Source of the DNA: Oscillospiraceae bacterium
GTDB lineage: Bacteria > Bacillota > Clostridia > Oscillospirales > Ruminococcaceae
NCBI GenBank assembly: GCA_900768105.1
Contig: CAAGBQ010000040.1
Span: 1 to 23,746 of the forward strand
Reading direction: 5' to 3'
Length of the DNA: 23,746 nt
In this document: positions 6,112 through 13,848 of the stretch, in pieces
How the letters are laid out: each line of letters starts with the position of its first letter
Position numbering within the stretch: position 1 is the first letter of the stretch
Position numbers and translations under genes: made by a program
The notes under the pieces: generated by a model
Databases searched by the model: none
What the model saw: the letters and a program-made list of their open reading frames with translations, nothing else
What the model was told of the DNA's origin: nothing

Positions 6112-6186
6112 TTGATTTCCTCCCTGAAATTTTATGCTTATTTATATTCTGTGGCGGCAAAATTTATGAATAACGGCAAAATGCTA

Positions 6187-6215
6187 TTGCATTAAGCAGA
6201 ATTATGTGTTAATAT
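6187..6215 (+). promoter_or_regulatory. Sigma-A promoter of the tetR gene
   Basis: TTGCAT (6187-6192), exactly 17 nt, then TAATAT (6210-6215). Both boxes are close to consensus. The start point would fall at about 6222, inside the palindrome described next. Upstream, CGGCAAAAT occurs twice (6155-6163, 6174-6182) at a 19-nt period. Confidence 0.65.
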
Positions 6216-6241
6216 TTAATTGTACTCAATAGTAAAATTAA
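6216..6241. promoter_or_regulatory. 26-bp imperfect palindrome, probable TetR operator
   Basis: TTAATTGTACT (6216-6226) and AGTAAAATTAA (6231-6241) are inverted copies with 10 of 11 positions matching around a 4-nt CAAT centre. The palindrome abuts the -10 box and covers the expected start point of the tetR transcript. TetR-family dimers often repress their own gene from such sites, so autorepression is inferred. Confidence 0.55.
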
Positions 6242-6255
6242 AGGTGCAGTAAAAT

Positions 6256-6276
6256 ATGAAAATGCAGGTGATGTAA
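6256..6276 (+). other. Possible six-codon leader ORF overlapping tetR start
   Basis: ATG AAA ATG CAG GTG ATG TAA encodes MKMQVM and stops at 6274-6276, overlapping the tetR ATG by one base (TAATG). AAGGTG (6241-6246) lies 9 nt upstream as a possible ribosome site. Such overlap can couple translation, but six codons can occur by chance. Confidence 0.22.
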
Positions 6277-6971
6277 TGCCAATGAAAGGATTGCAGCCCA
6301 GTGGGATTGCAAGGCGGAATAAGATGATTCACGCCGGAATAATGCTGTTTTTGGAAAACGGTTACGAAAGCACCTCTACGGCGGAAATTGCAAAGGTTGC
6401 CGGAATGTCGCAGGCGTCTTTTTTTGCAGCTTTTCCGAATAAGGAGGCACTTTTGCTTACCCTGGTCGAAGAAATGTTTGAAAATCAGTTTAAGCATACG
6501 GCAGAAATTATGGGTCCATCCTGCGACCCGCTTATGATTTATGCTGTGGAAACTTCGATACAGTTAAGCATTGCCGAAATGTCGGAACCGCTCCGTGAGC
6601 TTTATGTTGCGGCATATACGCTGCCGACAACAGCGGATTATATTTACCGCGCAACGGCAAAAAAGCTTGCGGCAATATTTAAGGAATATATGCCGCAGGC
6701 ACAGGAAAGAGATTTTTACGAGCTGGATATAGCCTCCGCAGGGATGACCCGTGGCTTTATGGCAAAACAGTGCGATATTTATTTCACAATGGAGCAAAAA
6801 ATCCGCCGCTATCTTTCCTGCTGTATGAAAATTTATAATGTGCCGGAGGAAAGGATAAACGCGGCGATTGAAAGCGTTTTGGAAATGGATCTTCGGTCGG
6901 AGGCAGAAAAGGCAGTGGCGTCCGCCGTTGAAAGAGGAAAACGCGGCTTTGAGGAAGCAATGGCGGAATAA
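6276..6971 (+). CDS. TetR/AcrR-family transcriptional regulator
   Basis: A 231-residue TetR-family repressor. The N-terminal DNA-binding domain covers about 10-60: helix 1 ARRNKMIHAGIMLFLENGY, then the helix-turn-helix TSTAEIAKVAGMSQASFFAAF followed by the usual PNKEALL. The rest (65-231) is a helical ligand/dimer domain, somewhat longer than the usual 190-210 total, with an Ala/Glu-rich C-terminal helix. The ligand is unknown. It has a sigma-A promoter and an adjacent palindrome. A core match of that palindrome (TGTACT, two bases, ATA) recurs at the -35 of the giant adhesin gene 95 nt downstream, so it may control both itself and the adhesin. The start is ATG 6276 with AGGTGA just upstream; ATG 6282 is a possible alternative. 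Confidence 0.9.
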   Translation: MPMKGLQPSGIARRNKMIHAGIMLFLENGYESTSTAEIAKVAGMSQASFFAAFPNKEALLLTLVEEMFENQFKHTAEIMGPSCDPLMIYAVETSIQLSIAEMSEPLRELYVAAYTLPTTADYIYRATAKKLAAIFKEYMPQAQERDFYELDIASAGMTRGFMAKQCDIYFTMEQKIRRYLSCCMKIYNVPEERINAAIESVLEMDLRSEAEKAVASAVERGKRGFEEAMAE

Positions 6972-7009
6972 TGCTTCCGCAATTTTGGGAACGGGAAAAT
7001 AATAATGGG

Positions 7010-7020
7010 TGTACTTGATA
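7010..7020 (+). promoter_or_regulatory. Match to the TetR palindrome core at the adhesin promoter
   Basis: TGTACTTGATA here matches TGTACTCAATA at 6221-6231 in 9 of 11 positions and overlaps the -35 of the adhesin promoter. The flanks are not palindromic, so it would be a half-site at best. Confidence 0.3.
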
Positions 7021-7043
7021 TATGGAACTCAGGAAATTCTAAT
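7015..7043 (+). promoter_or_regulatory. Sigma-A promoter of the giant adhesin gene
   Basis: TTGATA (7015-7020), exactly 17 nt, TCTAAT (7038-7043): each box has one mismatch to consensus. The start point would lie near 7050, just before the GGAG site (7055-7058) that serves ATG 7067, giving a very short leader. The adhesin therefore need not be co-transcribed with tetR. Confidence 0.65.
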
Positions 7044-7066
7044 TTTTTTGAAACGGAGATGAGCGC

Positions 7067-10000
7067 ATGAAAAAAATTTTGTCGGTTATTTTAGCGGCGG
7101 TTATGGTGATTACCATTTTGCCTGTAAACCTTTTGGCAATGCCGGTTGCGGCAGAGGAGCACAGCCATTCCGAACCCGCCGCAGAGGCGGAAATTCCGGC
7201 AGAGGCACAGCCCCTTGCCGGCGAATGGTATGACAGAATTTTTATAAGGATGAATAGCAACGGCTATCAACTGCAGCCTTCTGAATTTAGAGGAATTATA
7301 CATATAGAACATACTCAGGATACAAGCAGCGGCGGAACCAGTAAAAAGGATGAGTATACGCACAATGTCGGTCAGCAGTATCAGTCCGGAAAAGAAGTGA
7401 TTTTTACCGCCATTCCCGATGCGGGATACCGCTTTGACGGATGGTATAAAAATGACGCAGACGGCGAACTGATTCAGACAGGGGAAACTTGGCGCTTCAT
7501 TTCCAACGAGGAAAATGCGGCGTATACTCATTATGCAAAGTTTTCCAAAGACGAAAGCGTAACCCTGCACCAAATAAGCTTTATCGGCGACCCGGCGGGG
7601 CTTCGTGTCAGAAATGTAAATATGACAAAAACATCGGGATTAACATTCCCGAACGGGTATGATTACCTTAAATTTGATGTTGAACCGGGTTGGGATATGA
7701 GCTTTTCCATTGAAATGGGAAGAGATTATGTAAAAACCGGTGACTTTAGGGTTGTTTGCAACGGCACGGAGCTTGTTGCAACGGACGGAGTCTATACCCT
7801 TTCCAACATAAACGAGAGCAAAAGAATCGAAGTGCTGGGATTTTCCAAGGTTATGTCCACGACCGTTTCCATAAACAAAATCGCCGACACAATGCAGGAT
7901 AGGGACAATGTAGTCATTTCCGGCACGGTCAAGGACGAAAAAGGCAAAGCCGTAACCGCGGGAACCTTGGAGGTTTTGGTAGACGGCAAGCCTAGCCAGA
8001 CCCGGCCCGAACTTAAAAGCGACGGCAGCTTCAGCATGGAGATTTCCGGCATGACCGGCGGAAGTCATAAAGCAACGGTCAAGTATTCCGGCAGCGAAGC
8101 ATATAAGAGCTCCGAAGCGGAAGCGGACTTCTTTGTAGAAGCAAAAGAGCACTTTATCAAGGTGGAGAGCAACGGCTACAATATGGACGAGGGCAAGCTT
8201 ATCGGTACTGTTCGTATGCTATATTCCGTTGCCGGAGAGGATGGAAAAAGGCAGGAAATAATTGAGTATGGTACCGACTTTGGGCGACTGTTCCCTATCG
8301 GGCAGGGGATAGTCCTTACCGCAATTCCTGCTGCGGGTTATAAATTCGACGGTTGGTACAAAAATGAAAACGGTGCGCTGATAACCGCAAACGAGGAATA
8401 CAACCTTAATGCCAACAGCATTTACGCCGCATATGTTCAGTACGCAAAGTTTGTAAAGGATGAAAGCAAGGCCGTCTATAATGTTGATTTTGTCGACGGG
8501 CTGGAGCGTATGACTATCCGAGGCTTTACCGTTACAAAAACCTCCGGCACGGTTTTGCCCGATGACTTCAGCGCGCCTAACTACACCGTCGAGGCAGGCT
8601 GGAGCGTCAGCTTCTCCATAGATGTGAGCGAGGGCTATATAAAGAACTCGGATTATAAGGTTCTTTGCAACGGTGTTGAGCTTACGGCAGCGGACGGCAT
8701 TTACACCGTTTCCGATATAAATGAGAACAAGGAAATCAGGGTATACGGAATTGTAGGTAAAACCGCACCCGTTATTACCATAAATGAAATTCCTACCGTT
8801 AAACAGGGCGAAAATGTTATAGTTTCCGGCACGGTGAAGGATGTTAACGGAACACCCGTTACCGAGGGCAAGGTGCAGGTTTATATTGACGACCTTGCAG
8901 ACGGCTGGCCCTCTGTCGCACTTGCCGCGGATGGCAGCTTTACTTGTGAAGTCCCCGGAACAAAGATAGAAGCGGGCGAGCACGAGGCAACGGTAAGATA
9001 CTTTGCGGAAAAAACATATGTGGATTCCACCGCTTCAAAAAAATTCACGGTTGTTGCGGGTCACGCCCACTGTGTCTGCGGCGGCGATATGACAGTCGGC
9101 GACCATACCGCGCACAGCGCAGTTGTGTTCAGCCCATGGAACGGCGGAGAAATTACCTATAATAAGGGTGAGGCGTACCTCTATATTCCCACAGACACCA
9201 CCGTAACCCTTGAAAACGACATCATCGTCGGCAGAGGACAGACACTTTACCTCTGTCTTAACGAAAAAACAAGCACCCTCGCAAGCAGCGGCTCCGCACA
9301 TTTCATCATAAACGGCGGCGGACGCATAGTAATTTGCAGCTGCGGCAGCGAACAGGGCACATTTAAGGGCAGAACCGACGGAGTGGGCAACGGCGGTTGC
9401 ATTGAGCTGAATGAAGGCACTCTTGATATTTTTGGAGGAAACATCGGCTATGCCAACTGTGAAAACGGCGGCGTTGCTTATCTGAAGAATAAGCAGTGCA
9501 AAATGAACATCTATGGTGGCAGCCTTTGCGGAAATACCGTGAAAAACGGCGGTGCCGTATATATAAATAGCAACAACATCGGACAGGATTATATCGGAAC
9601 GGTTACGATGTACGGCGGCGTTATCGAAAACAATAATGCCGCGGGAAACGGCGGCGCAGTATATGTGGCGGGCGACGAATACGAAGGCACCGGATTCCAT
9701 TTGACCGACGGTATTATAAGAAAGAATTCCGCAACAGGAAACGGCGGCGCAATTTTCCTCTATATGGGAAGAGGGCTTTCCGTAAGCGGAGGCACAATTT
9801 CCGAAAATACTGCGGAAAACGGCGGCGGAATTTATTCCGCTAAAAAAACCACAGCCGGAAAATCAAGTATGGTAAAAATATCCGGCGGAGTGATTTCAAA
9901 GAACCGTGCAAACGAGCTTGGCGGCGGAATTTACTTCAACGGGGTTCGCATAAATGGGTACAATAAGTTCTCCGGCTGTGAAATAAGCGAAAATACCGCA

Positions 10001-13000
10001 AAATACGGCGGCGGAATTTATATTGAATTCGGCGAGATAGGAAACTTTGAAAATAACATTGTATCCGGCAATAAAGCGAAAGTTGACGGCGGCGGTATTT
10101 ATCTCAGAACCGATAAATTCACTCTTTCGACAGATTCTAAAGTATATAACAATACCGCTTCCGGAAACGGCGGCGGAATTTATGCCTGCGCTTACAGCAA
10201 CACAAGCAAGCTTACCGTTTCAGAAAACGCCGACATCTATGAAAACGAGGCAAATGCAAGCGGCGGCGGTATTTATATCACCCTTGGGCGTTCGCTTGAA
10301 ATTGAGGGAAGCAGTCAAATCAGAAATAACTTAGCCAAAGAAGCCGGCGGAATCGCCGTTATGGACGGAGCAAAGGTTACAATAAAAGACTCGGCGTCTA
10401 TCCACAGTAACAGAGGCAGAAGCGGCGGTGCTTCTCAAATTCTGGTAAGCGGCAAGGATAGCCATGATGTTTACTCTTCCGTAACTATTAACGGAGGAAC
10501 GATAGACGGCTCTGCGGTTCGTTACTCCTATTGCGGAATCGAACTGGAGGACAGTACAGCATTCACTATAAATGCCGGAACGATTGATGTTTACGGCATC
10601 CACAACGGCATAAACAACCAAGGTACCTTCACGGTGAACGGCGGCGTTGTGGAAGCTTTGGCAGCCTCGGGAGGAAGCTCCAACAGAGCCTATTACATAA
10701 AACCCGAGGTAAGCGACACCATGCTTGCGCGTCATGGCAACTCTAAAGAGGGTGCAGTGGATGTTGACCTTTCCAAGGTGGACTGGAGGAGTAAGTATAT
10801 CTACCTCGGAACCGGTTACAGAGCCGCAATAGAGTATTTCCCCTTAGGCGGAACGCTTCCCGAGGGAGCACCCGAAGCCCATGTTTTCGGAACGAAAACC
10901 GTTCTTCCCGTTCCCACAAAAGACGGCTATAACTTCGACGGTTGGTATGAGGATACCGCTTTCACCAAAGGACCGGTCACCGAAATCGGAGCCGATGTAA
11001 CAGGAGACAGCAGTACCCGCTTCCTCTTCTACGCGAAGTGGACGGAAATTTCCGAGTGGAACGAGCCGACCTATGATTGGACGGAAACCGAAAGCGGCTG
11101 TGACTGCACTGCGACCCGCACTCATAAAACCGATGCAGGAAAAGTTGAAACCGAAACCGTAACGGCAGTGTACAGGGAGGTAAGCGCAGCAACCTGTGAT
11201 TATGACGGCTATGGCGTATACCTTGCCACATTTACAAACACGGCGTTCAAAGAGCAGATAAAACAAATCACTCTCCCGAAGGGTCACATCTGGGAAACCC
11301 CGAGATATAACTGGAATCAGACTGCGGCAGGTTATAATTGCACCGCAACCCGCATCTGCTACCGCAATTGGGAACATGTCGAAACGGAAACCGTTGTTGC
11401 GACGCTTATTGAGGGCACTTCCGCGACCTGCACCGAGGGCGGACACGGAAAATACAGCGCCATCTTCACGAATCCGGCGTTCGCCGAGCAGACGGAGGAA
11501 TTTGACTCCCCTGCAACGGGTCACGCATGGGCGGAGCCGACTTATGATTGGAATCAGACCTCAAACGGCTATAACTGCACCGCAAAGCGCGTCTGCACTA
11601 ACTTTGCAAGCCATGTCGAGACCGAAACCGTAACCGCAACTTACGCGGAGATAACCCCCGCAACGGAAGAAGCGGACGGTCTTGGAAGATATACCGCAAC
11701 CTTTGAAAACGCGGCGTTTGCCCAGCAGACAAAGGATGTCACACTTCCGAAAATCGTTCACGATTGGAGCAATGGAATCACTTACAGATGGGAAGGCGAA
11801 TACTGCATCGCAAGCCGCACCTGCAAAAACCACGGCGAAACCGAAAGCGAAAAAGTAAAGGGCGTTTACAGCGTTGAAATAGAGCCCGGCTGCACCACCC
11901 CCGGAAGAGGAAAATATGTTGCGCACTTTACGAACCCGGTGTTTTTCGGGTACGGAAGCCCTGTTAAGACGATAAACCTGCCCGCTCTCGGTCACGATTG
12001 GGGCACCCCGTCTATTAGCTGGCGTGAAGAACCGGACGGCGAATACATCTGCGACGCTGTGCACTACTGCAATCGCAATGAAGAGCATTTTGAAGCGTCA
12101 AGCACCCTCGCCACCTACGAAGTAATCACCGAACCCACCTGCGAAGCGGACGGACTCGGCAGATATACCGCAGTGTTTGCACTGGCAGATTTTGAAACGC
12201 AGACAAAAGATGTGGTTCTCCCGAAATCCGGCCATGACTGGAACGCGACAACCTATGAATGGACAGAAATCGAGGGCGGCTATACCGTAACAGCAAAGCG
12301 TATCTGCAAAAACAATGCAGAGCATATTGAAACGGAAACCGTAAATGCAGTTTATACGATAGCCACTCCGCCAACCTGCCTTGCCGACGGTACTGGAAGA
12401 TATACCGCGGAGTTTAAGGCAGATTGGGCAAAGACCCAAATAAGAAATATTCCTCTTGAGTCACTTGGCCACAACTGGTCGGAGGTTACTTATACATGGA
12501 TTGAACAGGATGGCGGCTATGCAGTCCGCGCCTACCGCGAATGCAAAAATGCCGGCTGCGACTATGTTGGACGGGATCAGGAAACTGCCAAATACGCGGT
12601 AGTCACCCCCGCAACCTGCCTTGAGGACGGCCTTGGCAGATATACCGTTGAGTTCCATTACGACTGGGCAGAAACCCGGACCAAAGATGTTGTGCTCAAA
12701 GCAACGGGACATGATTGGGCAGAACCGACCTATGTTTGGACGGAAGCAGACGGCGGCTATACCGTAACCGCAAAGCGCGTCTGCAAGAACGATGCAAACC
12801 ATGTTGAAACCGAAACAGTAAAGGCCGCCTATGCGGTAATTACTCCGGAAACCTGCCTTACCGAGGGATTGGGCAGATATACCGCAGAGTTTAAAGCGGA
12901 TTGGGCAGAAACCCGGACCAAAGATGTTGTGCTCAAAGCAACGGGACATAATTGGGCAGAACCGACCTATGTTTGGACGGAAGCAAACGGCGGCTATACC

Positions 13001-13495
13001 GTAACCGCAAAGCGTATCTGTAATAACGACGGCAAGCACATTGAAACCGAAACCGTCACCGCGGTATATGCAGTAATTACCGAGCAAACCTGTGTTAAAG
13101 ACGGCCTTGGCAGATATACCGCAACCTTTGAAAACACGGCCTTTGCAAAGCAGACAAAGGATGTGGTAATTCCGAAAAACGGTCATAACCACAGCGGAAG
13201 ATGGATATATAACGACTTTGAGCACTGGAAGATTTGCCCCATATGCAAAGAAATAATCGACCTTGAAGCGCACGACCTTACCGATTGGAGAAAAGCGGTA
13301 AAGCGCGGCGATACAAACGCCGATTATGAAGAGCGCCATTGCAGAATTTGCCCGTATTATCAGAATGCGGATGTGATTCATATAAGCGCAAACGGCGGCA
13401 AGAACAGCGAAACCAACCCGAATACCGGCGCGGAAGTTTTTATTTACATGGCGCGGGCAACAATTGCCAACAACAGAGTGAACGAAAAAGCATAA
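7067..13495 (+). CDS. Giant secreted multidomain adhesin-like protein
   Basis: A 2142-residue exported surface protein. In order: signal peptide (1-29, MKKILSVILAAVMVITILPV onward); two tandem copies of a roughly 303-residue unit (59-362, 363-664), each with an InlB/Flg_new-type repeat (GYRFDGWYKND, GYKFDGWYKNE) and an Ig-like domain (NVVISGTVKDEKGK, NVIVSGTVKDVNGT); a right-handed beta-helix (about 690-1220) with rungs GGAVY, GGAIF and GGGIY plus N-A pairs, resembling chlamydial PMP repeats; another Flg_new repeat (1252-1327, GYNFDGWYEDT); nine tandem 79-residue modules (1330-2040); a CxxC/CxxC tail (2057-2060, 2092-2095); and NPNTG at 2117-2121. The 21 residues after NPNTG lack the long hydrophobic segment of a normal sorting signal. 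The role is probably adhesion to host, food or other cells; the ligand is unknown. It has its own promoter and a strong terminator. Confidence 0.93.
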   Translation: MKKILSVILAAVMVITILPVNLLAMPVAAEEHSHSEPAAEAEIPAEAQPLAGEWYDRIFIRMNSNGYQLQPSEFRGIIHIEHTQDTSSGGTSKKDEYTHNVGQQYQSGKEVIFTAIPDAGYRFDGWYKNDADGELIQTGETWRFISNEENAAYTHYAKFSKDESVTLHQISFIGDPAGLRVRNVNMTKTSGLTFPNGYDYLKFDVEPGWDMSFSIEMGRDYVKTGDFRVVCNGTELVATDGVYTLSNINESKRIEVLGFSKVMSTTVSINKIADTMQDRDNVVISGTVKDEKGKAVTAGTLEVLVDGKPSQTRPELKSDGSFSMEISGMTGGSHKATVKYSGSEAYKSSEAEADFFVEAKEHFIKVESNGYNMDEGKLIGTVRMLYSVAGEDGKRQEIIEYGTDFGRLFPIGQGIVLTAIPAAGYKFDGWYKNENGALITANEEYNLNANSIYAAYVQYAKFVKDESKAVYNVDFVDGLERMTIRGFTVTKTSGTVLPDDFSAPNYTVEAGWSVSFSIDVSEGYIKNSDYKVLCNGVELTAADGIYTVSDINENKEIRVYGIVGKTAPVITINEIPTVKQGENVIVSGTVKDVNGTPVTEGKVQVYIDDLADGWPSVALAADGSFTCEVPGTKIEAGEHEATVRYFAEKTYVDSTASKKFTVVAGHAHCVCGGDMTVGDHTAHSAVVFSPWNGGEITYNKGEAYLYIPTDTTVTLENDIIVGRGQTLYLCLNEKTSTLASSGSAHFIINGGGRIVICSCGSEQGTFKGRTDGVGNGGCIELNEGTLDIFGGNIGYANCENGGVAYLKNKQCKMNIYGGSLCGNTVKNGGAVYINSNNIGQDYIGTVTMYGGVIENNNAAGNGGAVYVAGDEYEGTGFHLTDGIIRKNSATGNGGAIFLYMGRGLSVSGGTISENTAENGGGIYSAKKTTAGKSSMVKISGGVISKNRANELGGGIYFNGVRINGYNKFSGCEISENTAKYGGGIYIEFGEIGNFENNIVSGNKAKVDGGGIYLRTDKFTLSTDSKVYNNTASGNGGGIYACAYSNTSKLTVSENADIYENEANASGGGIYITLGRSLEIEGSSQIRNNLAKEAGGIAVMDGAKVTIKDSASIHSNRGRSGGASQILVSGKDSHDVYSSVTINGGTIDGSAVRYSYCGIELEDSTAFTINAGTIDVYGIHNGINNQGTFTVNGGVVEALAASGGSSNRAYYIKPEVSDTMLARHGNSKEGAVDVDLSKVDWRSKYIYLGTGYRAAIEYFPLGGTLPEGAPEAHVFGTKTVLPVPTKDGYNFDGWYEDTAFTKGPVTEIGADVTGDSSTRFLFYAKWTEISEWNEPTYDWTETESGCDCTATRTHKTDAGKVETETVTAVYREVSAATCDYDGYGVYLATFTNTAFKEQIKQITLPKGHIWETPRYNWNQTAAGYNCTATRICYRNWEHVETETVVATLIEGTSATCTEGGHGKYSAIFTNPAFAEQTEEFDSPATGHAWAEPTYDWNQTSNGYNCTAKRVCTNFASHVETETVTATYAEITPATEEADGLGRYTATFENAAFAQQTKDVTLPKIVHDWSNGITYRWEGEYCIASRTCKNHGETESEKVKGVYSVEIEPGCTTPGRGKYVAHFTNPVFFGYGSPVKTINLPALGHDWGTPSISWREEPDGEYICDAVHYCNRNEEHFEASSTLATYEVITEPTCEADGLGRYTAVFALADFETQTKDVVLPKSGHDWNATTYEWTEIEGGYTVTAKRICKNNAEHIETETVNAVYTIATPPTCLADGTGRYTAEFKADWAKTQIRNIPLESLGHNWSEVTYTWIEQDGGYAVRAYRECKNAGCDYVGRDQETAKYAVVTPATCLEDGLGRYTVEFHYDWAETRTKDVVLKATGHDWAEPTYVWTEADGGYTVTAKRVCKNDANHVETETVKAAYAVITPETCLTEGLGRYTAEFKADWAETRTKDVVLKATGHNWAEPTYVWTEANGGYTVTAKRICNNDGKHIETETVTAVYAVITEQTCVKDGLGRYTATFENTAFAKQTKDVVIPKNGHNHSGRWIYNDFEHWKICPICKEIIDLEAHDLTDWRKAVKRGDTNADYEERHCRICPYYQNADVIHISANGGKNSETNPNTGAEVFIYMARATIANNRVNEKA
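7241..9058 (+). repeat. Two tandem 0.9-kb units in the adhesin N-terminus
   Basis: Unit 1 (7241-8152, residues 59-362) and unit 2 (8153-9058, residues 363-664) share the same order: F-I-x-x-x-SNGY start, TAIPxAGYxFDGWYKN, YAKFxKDES, a VTKTSG strand, a CNG-x-EL strand, INE linker and an Ig-like domain. They are clearly diverged, so the duplication is old. Confidence 0.8.
9385..10446 (+). repeat. Beta-helix rung repeats of the adhesin
   Basis: Residues about 774-1127 contain around ten rungs of some 24-38 residues built on NGGAVY, NGGAIF and GGGIY, each preceded by an N-x-A segment such as NTAENGGGIY, NTAKYGGGIY or NTASGNGGGIY. The pattern recalls the GGAI/FxxN repeats of polymorphic membrane proteins and of pectate-lyase-type helices. 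No catalytic residues were identified. Confidence 0.7.
11054..13186 (+). repeat. Nine tandem copies of a 79-residue module
   Basis: Residues 1330-2040 (711 residues) divide into nine modules averaging exactly 79. The consensus runs W-x-EPTYxWT, GGYTVTAKRxCKN, HxETETVxAxYA, xTCxxDGLGRYTAxF, (T/R)KDVxLPKxGH. Most copies carry Cys pairs that could form disulphides. Copies 1-5 are more diverged; copies 7-9 are very alike. Confidence 0.88.
12665..13014 (+). repeat. 113-bp near-identical direct repeat within the module array
   Basis: 12665-12777 and 12902-13014 lie 237 bp apart and differ at only two bases (ATGATT/ATAATT and GCAGAC/GCAAAC). They span the junctions of modules 7/8 and 8/9. Other parts of the array are far more diverged, pointing to a recent duplication or gene conversion. 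Confidence 0.9.
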
Positions 13496-13520
13496 ATTTG
13501 CATACCTTCTTTTGTTAATC

Positions 13521-13556
13521 AAAAGCGGAGCGGGAATTTCACCGCTCCGCTTTTTT
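13521..13556 (+). terminator. Intrinsic terminator of the giant adhesin gene
   Basis: AAGCGGAGCGG (13523-13533) pairs with CCGCTCCGCTT (13542-13552) across an 8-nt loop and runs into a T-tract to 13556. It sits 25 nt after the adhesin stop. Confidence 0.93.
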
Positions 13557-13569
13557 GTGTTCTGTCGGA

Positions 13570-13588
13570 TTGTAAATGTATTGTAAAT
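13570..13588 (+). repeat. TTGTAAAT direct repeat at an 11-bp period
   Basis: TTGTAAAT occurs at 13570-13577 and 13581-13588, one helical turn apart, in the 353-bp gap before the pilin-like gene. OmpR/PhoB-type regulators often bind such phased direct repeats; this is only a suggestion. The rest of the gap (13589-13790) is AT-rich with no ORF and no structure I could assign. Confidence 0.3.
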
Positions 13589-13790
13589 TTATCAAAAAGG
13601 CTGCAACAAAATCGCATTTTTTTGATTCTTATACTGTGTAAAGCAAATTTTTCCGAAAAGGGAGTATATAGTTGCCGATAATGTGGGGGCAGTTTCTATG
13701 CGGATATTTTTTACGGGAACAAAAAGTTGTTTTTGCGGGAGGAAAATTCGGGCAGAAAAAATTTTTATGCCAATTCGGAATATAATGCAA

Positions 13791-13818
13791 TTAAAGGCAA
13801 AATTCTACACACTATAAT
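13791..13818 (+). promoter_or_regulatory. Candidate promoter of the pilin-like gene
   Basis: A perfect TATAAT (13813-13818) has TTAAAG (13791-13796) 16 nt upstream. The start point would be near 13825, with an AAGGAG ribosome site about 10 nt before ATG 13849. A second TATAAT at 13781-13786 has no good -35. Confidence 0.5.
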
Positions 13819-13848
13819 GGCAAACAACCAAAAAGGAGTTGAGTTATT

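Noticed and set aside
11054..13186. 237-bp periodic repeats as a possible CRISPR or tandem DNA element
   Set aside because: The period is a multiple of three, the reading frame is open throughout and conservation follows protein residues. Repeat and spacer sizes do not fit CRISPR.
12461..13522. Long minus-strand open frame of 353 codons opposite the adhesin repeats
   Set aside because: It is the mirror of the repeat array, has no ribosome site or promoter, and shows Cys/Phe/Gly-rich shadow composition. The plus frame has clear domains.
13664..13716. Purine-riboswitch-like pieces (TATA, GATAATGTG, GTTTCTAT) upstream of the pilin-like gene
   Set aside because: The order recalls the J1/2, L2 and J2/3 parts, but no closing P1 partner and no proper P3/L3 (CCGTAAA) follow. 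The next gene is also not a purine gene. Chance similarity is more likely.
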